From positions 1 through 64,000 of the forward strand of contig NZ_AXAE01000017.1 in the NCBI RefSeq assembly GCF_000472705.1: a DNA stretch of 64,000 nt, given 5' to 3'. The notes below the pieces were generated by a model, which saw only the letters and a program-made list of their open reading frames with translations, did no database searches and was not told where the DNA came from. How positions within the stretch are numbered: the first letter of the stretch is position 1; the number at the start of each line of letters is the position of its first letter. Shown here in pieces: positions 1 through 9,083 of this stretch. The position numbers and the translations under genes were made by a program. The DNA is from Mesorhizobium erdmanii USDA 3471. GTDB lineage: Bacteria; Pseudomonadota; Alphaproteobacteria; Rhizobiales; Rhizobiaceae.

Positions 1-165
1 ACGCTGGCAGGCGAGCCGATTGCCATCGAAGAGACTGAGAACGGCGAATGGGCGATGCGCTTCTATGCCCATCCGCTCGGCTTCATCGACCACAAGCACA
101 TGAAACTGGTTCGCCGAAGCGCCACACCAACCAAACCGCCTGGCGCGGCGGCGAACCCATCATAA
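1..165 (+). pseudogene. 3' end of an IS481/integrase-core transposase (partial, runs off the window)
   Basis: The first reading frame is open from base 1 to a TAA at 163-165 and gives 54 residues ending in KPPGAAANPS. The segment LAGEPIAIEETENGEWAMRF followed by YAHPLGFIDHKHMKLVRR resembles the short beta-rich C-terminal tail of IS481-type DDE transposases. The catalytic core would lie upstream of the window, so it cannot be said whether the gene is intact. It is not a copy of the IS481-family transposase at 12.9 kb, which ends differently. An IS481-like assignment is an inference from this tail only. Confidence 0.5.
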
Positions 166-170
166 GGGGG

Positions 171-230
171 AGAACTGTTACCCATGTATCCGGTTCAAAC
201 TGGTACCCATCTATCGGCTGGACACCGGCA
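171..230. repeat. Probable right end of the partial insertion sequence
   Basis: Just after the transposase stop are two related direct motifs, TTACCCATGTATCCGG and GTACCCATCTATCGG, about 22 bases apart. Repeated motifs of this kind are common in the terminal regions of insertion sequences and would be transposase-binding sites. The outer end and target duplication cannot be confirmed because the other end is outside the window. The rest of the gap to ubiA (231-389) holds nothing recognisable. Confidence 0.35.
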
Positions 231-389
231 GGGCGATGAGGGGCGGCGCCGGCCTAGGTGTTTAGACACCTCAAAGCCTGATCGGATGCATGCCACAATG
301 CATTTCATTTGCCTCCGAGGTGGGCGCTGCCCCTCATCCGGCTGCCGCCACCTTCTCCCGTATAGTGTGTTTGGACCGGAGAAGGGAGC

Positions 390-1379
390 CTACACCAGCG
401 GCTTCAGCGCCACCCACAATGCACCGCCGATCAGGCCGAGGAAGATCAGCCAGCCGACCTGGTTGTTCGATCGGAACAGCCGCAGGCATTGGTCCGGATC
501 GTTGATGTCCAGGATCGTGATCTGCCGGGCCATATGGGCGCCGGCGGCGATCAATCCCGCCAGCGCCACCACTGGCGCCTGCGCGGAGGCAAAGGCGATG
601 GCGAAGCAGATCAGCGTGCCGCCATAAAGCCCGACCAGCCACGACTTGGTGTTATCGCCGAACAATCGTGCCGTCGAGCGCACGCCGACAATGGCATCGT
701 CTTCCTTGTCCTGATGCGCGTAGATCGTGTCGTAGCCGATCACCCACAGGATCGAGCCGATATAGAGCATGATGGCGGGACCATCGAGATCGCCGAACTC
801 GACCGCCCATCCCATCAGCGCGCCCCAGGAAAAGGCAAGGCCGAGAAACAGTTGCGGCCAGTTGGTTATCCGCTTCATGAATGGATAGATGGCGACGATC
901 GCCAGCGAACAGACGCCGAGCAGAATGGCGAAGCTGTTGAACTGCAGGAGCACGGCAAGGCCGACCAGCGCCTGTAGGACGAGAAACAGCCAGGCCCGCC
1001 GGCGCGTCGCCTGGCCGGACGGCAGCGGGCGCGACCGGGTCCGTTCGACCTGGTTGTCGATGTCCTCGTCGACGATGTCGTTGTAGGTGCAGCCGGCGCC
1101 ACGCATGGCGATGGCGCCGACCAGGAACAGCACGAGATACCATGGCGCCGGCAGCAGCGACAGCAGCGGGTCGCCGGGGCGGGGATAGGCGCTTGCGGCG
1201 AGCGCCGCCGACCACCAGCACGGCCATAGAAGCAACTGCCAGCCGATCGGCCTGTCCCACCGCGCAAGCTGCGCGTAGGGCCAGATCGAACGCGGCAGCA
1301 CGCGGTAGACCCAATGGCCGTTCGGCGCATCGGCGACACGGCCCTGGGTGGCTTTCGACTGGATAGGTTCCATTGCCAT
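390..1379 (-). CDS. ubiA: 4-hydroxybenzoate polyprenyltransferase
   Basis: Integral membrane prenyltransferase that attaches the polyprenyl tail to 4-hydroxybenzoate in ubiquinone synthesis. The first Asp-rich motif is clear (NDIVDEDIDNQ), as is the second (YDTIYAHQDKEDD). These bind the Mg-diphosphate of the prenyl donor. About eight hydrophobic segments and the length of 329 residues fit the family. The reading frame is open to 1490, but the extra N-terminus would overlap the LysR gene and has odd composition. I therefore use the ATG at 1379; a second ATG at 1373 is equally possible and neither has a strong ribosome binding site. Confidence 0.93.
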   Translation of the reverse strand: MAMEPIQSKATQGRVADAPNGHWVYRVLPRSIWPYAQLARWDRPIGWQLLLWPCWWSAALAASAYPRPGDPLLSLLPAPWYLVLFLVGAIAMRGAGCTYNDIVDEDIDNQVERTRSRPLPSGQATRRRAWLFLVLQALVGLAVLLQFNSFAILLGVCSLAIVAIYPFMKRITNWPQLFLGLAFSWGALMGWAVEFGDLDGPAIMLYIGSILWVIGYDTIYAHQDKEDDAIVGVRSTARLFGDNTKSWLVGLYGGTLICFAIAFASAQAPVVALAGLIAAGAHMARQITILDINDPDQCLRLFRSNNQVGWLIFLGLIGGALWVALKPLV

Positions 1380-1431
1380 GGAGTGGCAGCAGCGGTGGAA
1401 ACCGTCAAGCGGCAAGCGGACCGTCAACCCG

Positions 1432-2343
1432 TCAGGCGGTGAAGATGTCGCGCGTGGAAAACCAGGTCTTTGCGGTCTCGACGAAAGCAAGCACTGTCTT
1501 CGACACGCGCTGATGCGTGTCGTAGGTGAGGATGATGCGCTGCATCGGCAGCGGATCCGACAGCGGCTTGCAGATCAAGGGCAGCCCGTCATAGCTGCGG
1601 TCGCCGCTTGGCCTTGTGTAGCTGACGGCGACACCAAAACCGTTCGCCACCATGCTGCGCTGGAGCTCGAACGAACTTGTCGCCCTGTCGGCGACCGGCG
1701 AGAGGCCGCGGCCGCGGAACAGGTCGAGCATATGCTGCCAGCTGTGCGGCTGGTCCGTCGTGATCAGCGGATAGGCAGCCAGATCCGCCAGGCTGACCGA
1801 TGGTTGGTTCGTCAATGCGTGGCCCGCCGGCAGCAGCGCATGCGGCCGAAGTTCACGCAGCAGGATGCGGGCGAAATGTGTCGGCAGGCTCAGATCATAG
1901 GTGAGGCCGAGATCGATGGCGGCATCGCCGAGCCGCCGCCCGAGCGTCTCGAACGTCTCGTCGCGAACGACGACTTTCACCGCGGGATAGCGTTCCGAAA
2001 AGGCGCGGATCAGCGCAGGTGCGAAGAACGGCGCCAGGTCCTCGAAGCAACCCAGCACCAGTTCGCCGCCAACAGCCGATTTGCTTGAACCAAGGCCAAC
2101 GAGTTCGTCCGTTTCGGTGAGAACCTGTCTCGCCTTGGCCACGAAGGCGCGACCGAACGATGTCGGCGATACGCCGCTTCCGCGCTGGCGGACGAACAGC
2201 TTCTGGCCGAAATTCTTTTCGACCGCGTCAATCGCAACCGAAATCGAAGGCTGCGAGACGTTCAGCATCTTTGCCGCGCCGGTGACGCTGCCGTGACGTG
2301 CCACGGCGACGAGATAACGCAACTGTGTGAGAGTGACATTCAT
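1432..2343 (-). CDS. LysR-family transcriptional regulator
   Basis: A 303-residue protein with the typical N-terminal winged helix-turn-helix (LTQLRYLVAVARHGSVTGAA, then SQPSISVAIDAVEKNFG) and a type 2 periplasmic-binding-like effector domain. It is divergent from the PhyH-family dioxygenase at 2433, with 89 bp between start codons. LysR proteins commonly control the divergent neighbour, so that dioxygenase is the likely target. The effector is unknown. Confidence 0.9.
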   Translation of the reverse strand: MNVTLTQLRYLVAVARHGSVTGAAKMLNVSQPSISVAIDAVEKNFGQKLFVRQRGSGVSPTSFGRAFVAKARQVLTETDELVGLGSSKSAVGGELVLGCFEDLAPFFAPALIRAFSERYPAVKVVVRDETFETLGRRLGDAAIDLGLTYDLSLPTHFARILLRELRPHALLPAGHALTNQPSVSLADLAAYPLITTDQPHSWQHMLDLFRGRGLSPVADRATSSFELQRSMVANGFGVAVSYTRPSGDRSYDGLPLICKPLSDPLPMQRIILTYDTHQRVSKTVLAFVETAKTWFSTRDIFTA

Positions 2344-2384
2344 AGGATTGCCCTATGTACCAAATGAAAAGTTATTATTTTACT

Positions 2385-2417
2385 GAATGAAAGAGGATTG
2401 CGATAGTCGGTTCATTC
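2385..2417. promoter_or_regulatory. Candidate LysR operator between divergent genes
   Basis: The 89-bp divergent intergenic region contains a perfect inverted repeat, GAATGAA (2385-2391) and TTCATTC (2411-2417), separated by 19 bp. It lies just upstream of the ribosome binding site GAGGAG (2421-2426) of the dioxygenase gene. LysR sites are usually dyads in such regions, but the classic T-N11-A core was not clearly identified, so this is a candidate only. Confidence 0.3.
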
Positions 2418-2432
2418 CACGAGGAGAACGCC

Positions 2433-3254
2433 ATGGCTTCCCAAACTGCAGCCCGTGCGATCAAAACCGATATCATCGACGCGGACACAATCGCCGACTA
2501 CCAGCGTGACGGCGCGGTTTGCATCCGCGGCGCCTTCAAGGGCTGGGTCGATGTGATTGCCGCCGGCATCGAGCGCAACATGCAGAACCGCAGCGCCACC
2601 GCATCGGACATCGCCAATGGCAGCGGCAGTTTCTTCGACGACTACTGCAACTGGGAGCGCATCCCGGAATTCGTCAAGGTCGTGCGGGAATCGCCGGCCG
2701 CTGAACTTGCGGCGGCGGCGATGCAGTCGCGCACCGCGCAATTCTTCCATGACCACGTGCTGGTCAAGGAGCCCGGTACGCAGAAACCGACTCCCTGGCA
2801 TCAGGACATCCCCTATTATTTCGTCGACGGCCAGCAGACGGTGAGCTTCTGGATTCCCATCGACCCGGTGAAGGAGGCGACGCTGCGCCTGATCGCCGGC
2901 TCGCACAAATGGGACAAGATGATCCTGCCGGTGCGCTGGCTCGACGACAGCAATTTCTATGCCGGCGAAGGCGACTATCTGCCGGTGCCGGATCCCGACA
3001 AGGACCCGTCGATGAAGGTGCTCGAATGGGAGATGGAGCCGGGCGACGCCATCCTGTTCGACTTCCGCACCGCGCATGGCGCGCGCGGCAATCCGACCGC
3101 GGCACGGCGCCGGGCGCTGTCTCTGCGCTGGGTCGGCGACGATGCCCATTATGTCGAGCGGCCGGGCCGCACCTCGCCGCCCTATCATGGCCACGGCATG
3201 CAGCCGGGCCAGAAATTGCGCGAGGACTGGTTCCCCGTGGTCTTTCCCGCCTAA
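2433..3254 (+). CDS. Phytanoyl-CoA dioxygenase (PhyH) family Fe(II)/2-oxoglutarate oxygenase
   Basis: A 273-residue non-heme iron dioxygenase. The metal triad is visible: His and Asp in WHQDIPYY and the distal His in RTAHGARGN. The Arg-rich RRRALSLR segment probably binds 2-oxoglutarate. A good ribosome binding site, GAGGAG, lies 6 bp before the ATG. PhyH relatives hydroxylate diverse small molecules and the substrate cannot be read from sequence. The divergent LysR gene suggests induction by that substrate. Confidence 0.85.
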   Translation: MASQTAARAIKTDIIDADTIADYQRDGAVCIRGAFKGWVDVIAAGIERNMQNRSATASDIANGSGSFFDDYCNWERIPEFVKVVRESPAAELAAAAMQSRTAQFFHDHVLVKEPGTQKPTPWHQDIPYYFVDGQQTVSFWIPIDPVKEATLRLIAGSHKWDKMILPVRWLDDSNFYAGEGDYLPVPDPDKDPSMKVLEWEMEPGDAILFDFRTAHGARGNPTAARRRALSLRWVGDDAHYVERPGRTSPPYHGHGMQPGQKLREDWFPVVFPA

Positions 3255-3267
3255 ATCGAGTTGCCAG

Positions 3268-3299
3268 AAAATCGGCGGCGATGGCTGTCGCCGATTTTT
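3268..3299 (+). terminator. Intrinsic terminator after the PhyH-family gene
   Basis: AAAATCGGCG (3268-3277) pairs perfectly with CGCCGATTTT (3289-3298) around an 11-base loop, and the 3' arm runs into T residues. It lies 13 bp after the dioxygenase stop. The remaining sequence up to purD (3300-3534) shows no gene or obvious motif. Confidence 0.75.
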
Positions 3300-3534
3300 G
3301 GCCGGGATAACGTTCCCGTGCGCAAATCCGATCAAAACACCCTGATGCCTTGACCCGTCGCCCGGAGCGCAATAGCGGGTTCTCCAAGAGACTGTTTCGA
3401 AATTCGCTCTGGCGAGTCATATGGTGGTGGTTTCGAGAACCGTAGCGCAGCGGACATCTGGTCCGTGAGCAACGGAAGCGCAGAAAACGCATCAGATGGC
3501 CGCCAGAGTAGAATTTCGGCATCAAGAGGTGGCC

Positions 3535-4812
3535 ATGAACGTTCTTCTTCTGGGCTCCGGCGGCCGCGAACATGCGCTTGCCTGGAAGATCGCCGCTTCG
3601 CCGCTGCTGACCAAGCTTTATGCGGCGCCCGGAAACCCAGGCATCGGCGGCGAGGCCGAACTGGTGAAGCTCGATATCGCCGATCATGCCTCCGTCACGG
3701 CCTTCTGCCGTGAGAAGAAAATCGACCTCGTCGTGGTCGGTCCGGAAGGGCCGCTGGTCGCCGGCATTGCCGACGATCTGCGTGCCGAAAACATCCGCGT
3801 CTTCGGACCTTCCAAGGCCGCCGCGCGGCTGGAGGGTTCGAAGGGTTTCACCAAGGACCTCTGCGCCCGGTATGATATCCCGACCGCCGCCTATGGCCGT
3901 TTCGGCGACCTGGCCTCCGCCAAGGCCTATGTCGAAAAGACCGGCGCGCCAATCGTCATCAAGGCCGATGGGCTGGCCGCTGGCAAGGGTGTCACCGTCG
4001 CCATGACGCTGGACGAGGCACGGGCGGCGCTAGATGCCTGCTTTGAGGGCTCCTTCGGGGCCGCCGGGGCGGAGGTGGTGATCGAGGAATTCATGACCGG
4101 CGAGGAGGCGAGCTTCTTCTGCCTCTGCGACGGCAGCACGGCACTTCCCTTCGGCACGGCACAGGACCACAAGCGCGTCGGCGACGGCGACACCGGCCCA
4201 AACACCGGCGGCATGGGCGCCTATTCGCCGGCCCCGGTGATGACGCCGGAGGTGGTCGAGCGCACCATGCGCGAGATCATCGAGCCGACCATGCGCGGCA
4301 TGACCGAACTTGGCGCGCCTTTCGCCGGCATTCTCTTCGCCGGGTTGATGATCACCGACAAGGGGCCGAAGCTGATCGAATACAACACCCGTTTCGGCGA
4401 TCCGGAATGCCAGGTGCTGATGATGCGGCTCAAGGATGATCTGCTGGTGCTGCTCAACGCCGCCGTGGACGGTCAGCTGGCGCACACTTCGATACGCTGG
4501 CGCGACGAGGCGGCGCTCACCGTGGTGATGGCGGCGAGGGGTTATCCCGGTACGCCAGAAAAGGGGTCTGTCATCCGCGGCGTCGAAGGCGCGGCGGGCG
4601 AAGGCGTGCAGATATTCCATGCCGGCACCGCCATCAACGGCGGCGCGCTGGTTGCCAATGGCGGCCGCGTCCTCAATGTCACCGCGACCGGCGCCACCGT
4701 CGGCGAGGCGCAGACGCGAGCCTATGCCGCGCTCGACCGGATTGATTGGCCGGATGGCTTCTGCCGCCGCGACATCGGCTGGCAGGCCGTGGCGCGCGAG
4801 CGGGCGAGGTAG
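3535..4812 (+). CDS. purD: Phosphoribosylamine-glycine ligase (GARS)
   Basis: Catalyses the ATP-dependent joining of phosphoribosylamine and glycine, the second step of purine synthesis. The protein starts [18 protein letters not shown], has the family signature RFGDPECQ, an ATP-grasp core ([14 protein letters not shown]) and the [10 protein letters not shown] loop, at 425 residues. The frame is open to 3496, but the ATG at 3535 is preceded by AAGAGGT at 3524-3530 and matches the family N-terminus, so this start was chosen. Confidence 0.96.
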   Translation: MNVLLLGSGGREHALAWKIAASPLLTKLYAAPGNPGIGGEAELVKLDIADHASVTAFCREKKIDLVVVGPEGPLVAGIADDLRAENIRVFGPSKAAARLEGSKGFTKDLCARYDIPTAAYGRFGDLASAKAYVEKTGAPIVIKADGLAAGKGVTVAMTLDEARAALDACFEGSFGAAGAEVVIEEFMTGEEASFFCLCDGSTALPFGTAQDHKRVGDGDTGPNTGGMGAYSPAPVMTPEVVERTMREIIEPTMRGMTELGAPFAGILFAGLMITDKGPKLIEYNTRFGDPECQVLMMRLKDDLLVLLNAAVDGQLAHTSIRWRDEAALTVVMAARGYPGTPEKGSVIRGVEGAAGEGVQIFHAGTAINGGALVANGGRVLNVTATGATVGEAQTRAYAALDRIDWPDGFCRRDIGWQAVARERAR

Positions 4813-4817
4813 CAACG

Positions 4818-5984
4818 CTACCGCTGGCCGCGATCAATCTCGGTCGAAGCGGTGCTGACCGGGTCGGCCGCGGCAAAGGCGGCGTCGAGTTGCTCGGCTG
4901 AGCGCTGCCCGGCTCGCTTCCAGGCCACATATTGCACAATGCCGAAGCCCGGCCTGCGGGGCACCGTCTTCACTACCGGCATGCGGAACCCGTCGCTGAA
5001 TTTGGACCAGCGCGAACCGAGCACCGCGACCATTTCCTCGAAGGTCGGCGGTGTTGCCACATCCGCATAGACGAGGGTGGCCTTGCCGGCGAGCGCCGCT
5101 TCGCGCGAGAGCGGCACCGGTACGCTGGCAAGATAGTCGGATGGTACGTCGATCAGCCCGCCAAAGGGCCATTGCTGGCGCAGCGTGGCGGCATCCGTCG
5201 GTACGACGTTGACGTCGATATCGTCAGGCGTGCCGGCCACCCTGTAGGGGCAACGGAAGCGGCCGCAATTGGCCTGTGCCGAGAATTGCCAGAGCGCATA
5301 GCCCTGCCAGTTGCCCATCGGAAAATGCACGTCGATATCAGGCTTGTAGCGCGCGTACCAAAGTGGCAGCCGCGACAGCAGCCGGTATTTGTAGCGGTTG
5401 TCGGCGATGTACTGGGCCGTCTTGCCGTTGGTGTAGAGAACCGGGAAGCGGCCCATGCGCCGATGCACCTGGCGCACGAACTCCTCGGCATCGTCGAGCG
5501 ACATCCATTGCTGGGGATCGATGCCCTCGATGTCGAGAGCCATGAGATCATCCGGCGCCGGGTCGGCGAAATCGAGGAAATTATTGGCCTGTTCGACCGG
5601 ATTGCCGGGGCGGGCGAGATGATAGGCACCCCATTTCATGCCAAGTGCCTTGGCCACGACCCGGCGCGTCTGGAACAATTCGCGCGTCACCGCATGGCGC
5701 TTCCACAGCGCTTTGCAGAGCTTCATGTCGGTCTCGCCGCCGAAGCAGAAATAAGGCGGCGGCATGCCGTCGGACGCCTTGTTGATGAAGGCGGCGATGC
5801 GCTTGTCGGTGGCAAGCTGCGCCCAGTCGATGGAATTGTACTCGTAGGCGTCGACCACCAGCGCGCGGTCGGCGTTCTTCCACGGCTCGGAAAAATCCGA
5901 GGCCTTTGCCGCCGTCGACAACGCCATCGTCGCTGCGAAAGCGAGAAGCGCCGTGCGGCGAAAGAGGCGCACCGTCCTTTTCAA
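4818..5984 (-). CDS. Secreted glycoside hydrolase family 25 (lysozyme-like) protein
   Basis: A 388-residue protein with an N-terminal signal peptide (hydrophobic stretch ending near TAAKASD). The GH25 fold is indicated by the early Asp (LVVDAYEYNSIDW), the central ALDIEG strand carrying the acidic pair, and LYTNGKTAQYI followed by LWYARY and LWQFSAQ. GH25 enzymes cleave peptidoglycan at N-acetylmuramic acid, so a periplasmic or secreted muramidase is likely. The C-terminal 130 residues are not recognised. The first codon is TTG at 5984; a GTG four codons later (5972) is an alternative. Convergent with purD, 5 bp apart. Confidence 0.78.
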   Translation of the reverse strand: MKRTVRLFRRTALLAFAATMALSTAAKASDFSEPWKNADRALVVDAYEYNSIDWAQLATDKRIAAFINKASDGMPPPYFCFGGETDMKLCKALWKRHAVTRELFQTRRVVAKALGMKWGAYHLARPGNPVEQANNFLDFADPAPDDLMALDIEGIDPQQWMSLDDAEEFVRQVHRRMGRFPVLYTNGKTAQYIADNRYKYRLLSRLPLWYARYKPDIDVHFPMGNWQGYALWQFSAQANCGRFRCPYRVAGTPDDIDVNVVPTDAATLRQQWPFGGLIDVPSDYLASVPVPLSREAALAGKATLVYADVATPPTFEEMVAVLGSRWSKFSDGFRMPVVKTVPRRPGFGIVQYVAWKRAGQRSAEQLDAAFAAADPVSTASTEIDRGQR

Positions 5985-6065
5985 ACAGGCAATCCCCGTT
6001 GATCAAAGGCAGATGCTGAACCGCTATGGTTAAGGAAATGCTTCCCGATGCTCGCGCCGGCCAAG

Positions 6066-6302
6066 TCAGCGTCGCATGAGCGGTTGAAATTCAAACGGGT
6101 CGGGCGCGGGCTCTTGCCGCAGCGTGCCTTCTGCGGCGCGCTTGCGGTGGTGGGCGAGCGAGCATTGCGGCGAGCACAATATGCCGCGATCCGACCAGTA
6201 GGCGGCGCCGTGTTCCAGCTGGCCGCCATGATGCCAGAATCCCGTTGCGCGATAGGGCAGGCCGCATTCGATGCAGCGATAGGCGTCGGGTCTGGCGAGC
6301 AT
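6066..6302 (-). CDS. Small Cys/His-rich protein (putative zinc ribbon)
   Basis: A 78-residue protein from the ATG at 6302. It has two metal-ligand-like clusters, CIECG and CSPQCSLAHHRKR, separated by about 30 residues, suggesting one bound zinc. The frame is open upstream to 6356, but the preceding residues look non-conserved. No function can be assigned. It is the only gene between the lysozyme gene and the divergent acyl-CoA dehydrogenase gene. Confidence 0.55.
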   Translation of the reverse strand: MLARPDAYRCIECGLPYRATGFWHHGGQLEHGAAYWSDRGILCSPQCSLAHHRKRAAEGTLRQEPAPDPFEFQPLMRR

Positions 6303-6407
6303 GGATGGTTCCGTTCGGCTGGTTCTGGTCTTTCGCCGGTCGGCTCGATCCGGCATCGATCGAATTTAATACAGGCTGGCGCGATTGCAAAATCCGCGTG
6401 ACAAAAT

Positions 6408-6423
6408 TTGACGTTTACGTAAA
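6408..6423. promoter_or_regulatory. 16-bp dyad TTGACGTTTACGTAAA upstream of the acyl-CoA dehydrogenase gene
   Basis: The sequence is an imperfect palindrome (12 of 16 positions symmetric) built from two ACGT-containing half-sites. It lies about 95 bp before the acyl-CoA dehydrogenase start. As I recall, LiuR-type MerR-family regulators of branched-chain amino acid and fatty acid breakdown in proteobacteria bind dyads of this form. No regulator gene is adjacent, so the assignment is an inference. Confidence 0.45.
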
Positions 6424-6516
6424 AAGAAGATGGGAGACCGCCCAAAGGCGGATGGTTTTGCGGCGGCCTCGGCCTTAGGGTCGGGGGAGGCCGATGCATC
6501 AGGAGGATCGAGCGGC

Positions 6517-8286
6517 ATGTATCGGGCACCGGTCGAGGATATTGCGTTCACGCTGAAGCATGTGGCGGGCATGAAACCGGCCCTGGATACCGCCGCGTTC
6601 GGCGATTTGGGTGAGGATCTGGTCGACGCCGTCCTTGGCGAGGCCGGCCGGTTCGCCACCGAGGAGGTGGCGCCGCTCTACAAGATCGGCGACGAACACG
6701 GTTCCGTGCTGAAAGACGCCGCCGTCACCACGCCGCCCGGCTGGAAAGACCTTTATCGCCGCTGGATCGATGGCGGCTGGAACGCGCTTTCCGGTCCTGA
6801 AGAGTATGGCGGCCAGGCTTTGCCGACCATGCTCGGCGTCGCCGCGCTCGAAATGTGGAATTCGGCCGCCATGGCCTTCGGCATCGGCCCGACGCTGACC
6901 ATGGGCGCAGTCGAAGCGCTCGACAAGCATGCCTCTGAAGACCTCAAGGCGAAATATCTCGAGAAGCTCGTCTCCGGCGAATGGATGGGCACGATGAACC
7001 TTACCGAGCCGCAGGCCGGCTCCGATCTCGCCGCCCTGCGCGCCCGCGCCGAGCCTGCCGGCGACGGCACTTATCGCATCTTCGGCCAGAAGATCTTCAT
7101 CACCTATGGCGAGCATGATTTCACCGACAACATCATCCATCTGGTGCTGGCGCGGCTGCCGGATGCGCCTGCCGGCACACGCGGCATCTCGCTGTTCCTT
7201 GTGCCGAAGTTTTTCGTCAACGACGATGGCTCGCTCGGTGGCCGCAACGACGTGTTCTGTTCCGGCCTCGAGCACAAGCTCGGCATCCATGCCTCGCCCA
7301 CCTGCACCATGATTTATGGCGATGGGTTCCAGGGCACCAGGCCCGGCGCCATCGGCTGGCTGATCGGAGAGGAGAACAAGGGCCTCGCCTGTATGTTCAC
7401 CATGATGAACAACGCACGGCTTTGCGTCGGCATGCAGGGTGTGGCCGTCGCGGAAGCAGCTACCCAGAAGGCGATCGCCTATGCCAATGAACGCCGCCAG
7501 GGCAAGGCGGCGGATTACGCGGGTGCCGGCATGGCGCCGATCGTCCATCATCCCGACGTGCAGCGCAATCTCCTGACCATGAAGGCGCTGACGCAGACGG
7601 CGCGGGCAATCAGCTATTGCTGTGCCCACGCCATCGACAAGGCACGGATCTCCGATGGTGACGAGGCTGCACATTGGCGCGACCGCGCCAATCTTTTGAC
7701 GCCGCTCGCCAAGGCGTTTTCGACCGATATCGGCGTCGAAGTCGCCTCGCTCGGCCTCCAGGTGCATGGCGGCATGGGCTTTATCGAAGAGACGGGTGCG
7801 GCGGCCTTATACCGCGACGCGCGCATCGCGCCGATCTATGAAGGCACCAATGGCATCCAGGCGATAGACCTGGTGACCCGCAAGCTGCCGCTCGGCGGCG
7901 GCGAGCATGTGCATGGCTACATCGCCGAGTTGAAAGCAAGCGCCGATCAGGTGCGGACTTCGAACCGCGACGGTTTCGGCCGCACCGCCGATGCGCTCGA
8001 CGCCGCGCTCGGCGACCTGACACAAGCGACGCGTTTCCTGCAAAAACTGTCGGCCGACGGCCGCACGGAGCAGGCGCTGGCGGGGGCGACGCCATATCTG
8101 CGGCTGATCTCGCTTGCCGCCGGCGGTGCCTATCTGGCGCGCGGCGCTCTTGCCGATCAGGGACGTACCGCTCTTTGCCGCTTCTTTGCCGAGAATCTGC
8201 TCGGCGAGGCGCGCGCCTTGAAGGAGCGCGTCATCGACGGCGCGGAGAGCCTCGCTGCCGCTGGCAAGACGCTTATATCAGCCTGA
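6517..8286 (+). CDS. Acyl-CoA dehydrogenase (about 590-residue class)
   Basis: FAD enzyme introducing a double bond into an acyl-CoA. It shows the substrate/FAD-binding segment MNLTEPQAGSDLAALRARA, the DVFCSGLEHKLGIHASPTC region, and the C-terminal signature QVHGGMGFIEETGAAALYRDARIAPIYEGTNGIQA. The length of 589 residues and the extra C-terminal helical domain place it with the long ACAD group that includes DmdC-like enzymes, not the short-chain 380-residue group. The ATG at 6517 has AGGAGG at 6501-6506, which decides the start. It is followed after 26 bp by an enoyl-CoA hydratase, suggesting a beta-oxidation operon. Confidence 0.92.
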   Translation: MYRAPVEDIAFTLKHVAGMKPALDTAAFGDLGEDLVDAVLGEAGRFATEEVAPLYKIGDEHGSVLKDAAVTTPPGWKDLYRRWIDGGWNALSGPEEYGGQALPTMLGVAALEMWNSAAMAFGIGPTLTMGAVEALDKHASEDLKAKYLEKLVSGEWMGTMNLTEPQAGSDLAALRARAEPAGDGTYRIFGQKIFITYGEHDFTDNIIHLVLARLPDAPAGTRGISLFLVPKFFVNDDGSLGGRNDVFCSGLEHKLGIHASPTCTMIYGDGFQGTRPGAIGWLIGEENKGLACMFTMMNNARLCVGMQGVAVAEAATQKAIAYANERRQGKAADYAGAGMAPIVHHPDVQRNLLTMKALTQTARAISYCCAHAIDKARISDGDEAAHWRDRANLLTPLAKAFSTDIGVEVASLGLQVHGGMGFIEETGAAALYRDARIAPIYEGTNGIQAIDLVTRKLPLGGGEHVHGYIAELKASADQVRTSNRDGFGRTADALDAALGDLTQATRFLQKLSADGRTEQALAGATPYLRLISLAAGGAYLARGALADQGRTALCRFFAENLLGEARALKERVIDGAESLAAAGKTLISA

Positions 8287-8312
8287 ATTCTCACAGCGCT
8301 CACCAGGGAAAA

Positions 8313-9071
8313 ATGACCGTGACAGACCATATTCTCGTCGAGCGCCAGGGCGCCATCCAGATCATCCGCATGAACCGCCCGGACAAGAAGAACGCGCTGA
8401 CGCGCGCCATGTACGCGAAGATGTCGGCGGCTCTTGCCGAAGGGGATGCGGATCCGGCGGTCCGCGTCCATGGTTTCCTCGGCGTGCCGGGCGCGTTCTC
8501 TTCCGGCAACGACCTTGCCGATTTCATGGTTGTCGCCACCGGCGGCGATGGCGGCACGGAAGTCTGGGATTTCCTGATGGCGCTGGCCAGGGTCGAAAAA
8601 CCCATCGTCTCCGGCGTCGATGGCATAGCGGTCGGCATCGGCACGACGATCAACCTGCATTGCGACCTGACCTTCGCCACGCCCCGCACCGTGTTCAGAA
8701 CGCCTTTCGTCGACCTGGGCCTTGTCCCCGAGGCCGGATCCAGCCTGCTGGCGCCGCGCATCCTGGGCCAGCAGGGCGCGTTCGCCCTGCTTGGCCTTGG
8801 AGAAGGCTTCTCGGCCGAGCGCGCGAAGGCAGCCGGCCTGATCTATGACGTGGTCGAGGAGGGCGCGCTGGAGGCCTCGGTACTCGCGGCCGCCGGCCAG
8901 ATCGCCGCCAAACCGCCGCAGGCGCTGAAGATCGCGCGCGATCTGATGCGCGGCTCGCGCGACGACCTCGTCGCCCGCATCGGCGAGGAAAGCGAGCATT
9001 TTCGCGAACGCCTGAAGTCGGACGAGGCGCGTGCGGCGCTGACCGCCTTCATGACCCGGAAGAAGAGCTGA
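8313..9071 (+). CDS. Enoyl-CoA hydratase/isomerase family protein
   Basis: A 252-residue crotonase-fold protein starting MTVTDHILVERQGAIQIIRM. The oxyanion-hole segments are FSSGNDLADF and the central GVDGIAVGIGTTINLHCDL. The usual catalytic Glu of hydratases is not obvious at the second position (PFVDLGLVPEAGSS has a Glu), so hydratase and isomerase activity cannot be separated by eye. It lies 26 bp downstream of the acyl-CoA dehydrogenase gene and probably acts in the same pathway. Confidence 0.88.
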   Translation: MTVTDHILVERQGAIQIIRMNRPDKKNALTRAMYAKMSAALAEGDADPAVRVHGFLGVPGAFSSGNDLADFMVVATGGDGGTEVWDFLMALARVEKPIVSGVDGIAVGIGTTINLHCDLTFATPRTVFRTPFVDLGLVPEAGSSLLAPRILGQQGAFALLGLGEGFSAERAKAAGLIYDVVEEGALEASVLAAAGQIAAKPPQALKIARDLMRGSRDDLVARIGEESEHFRERLKSDEARAALTAFMTRKKS

Positions 9072-9083
9072 GGCCTCGCCCCG

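Noticed and set aside
3300..3534. Possible small gene or RNA between the dioxygenase gene and purD
   Set aside because: No frame with a ribosome binding site and no tRNA-like or structured RNA signal was found.
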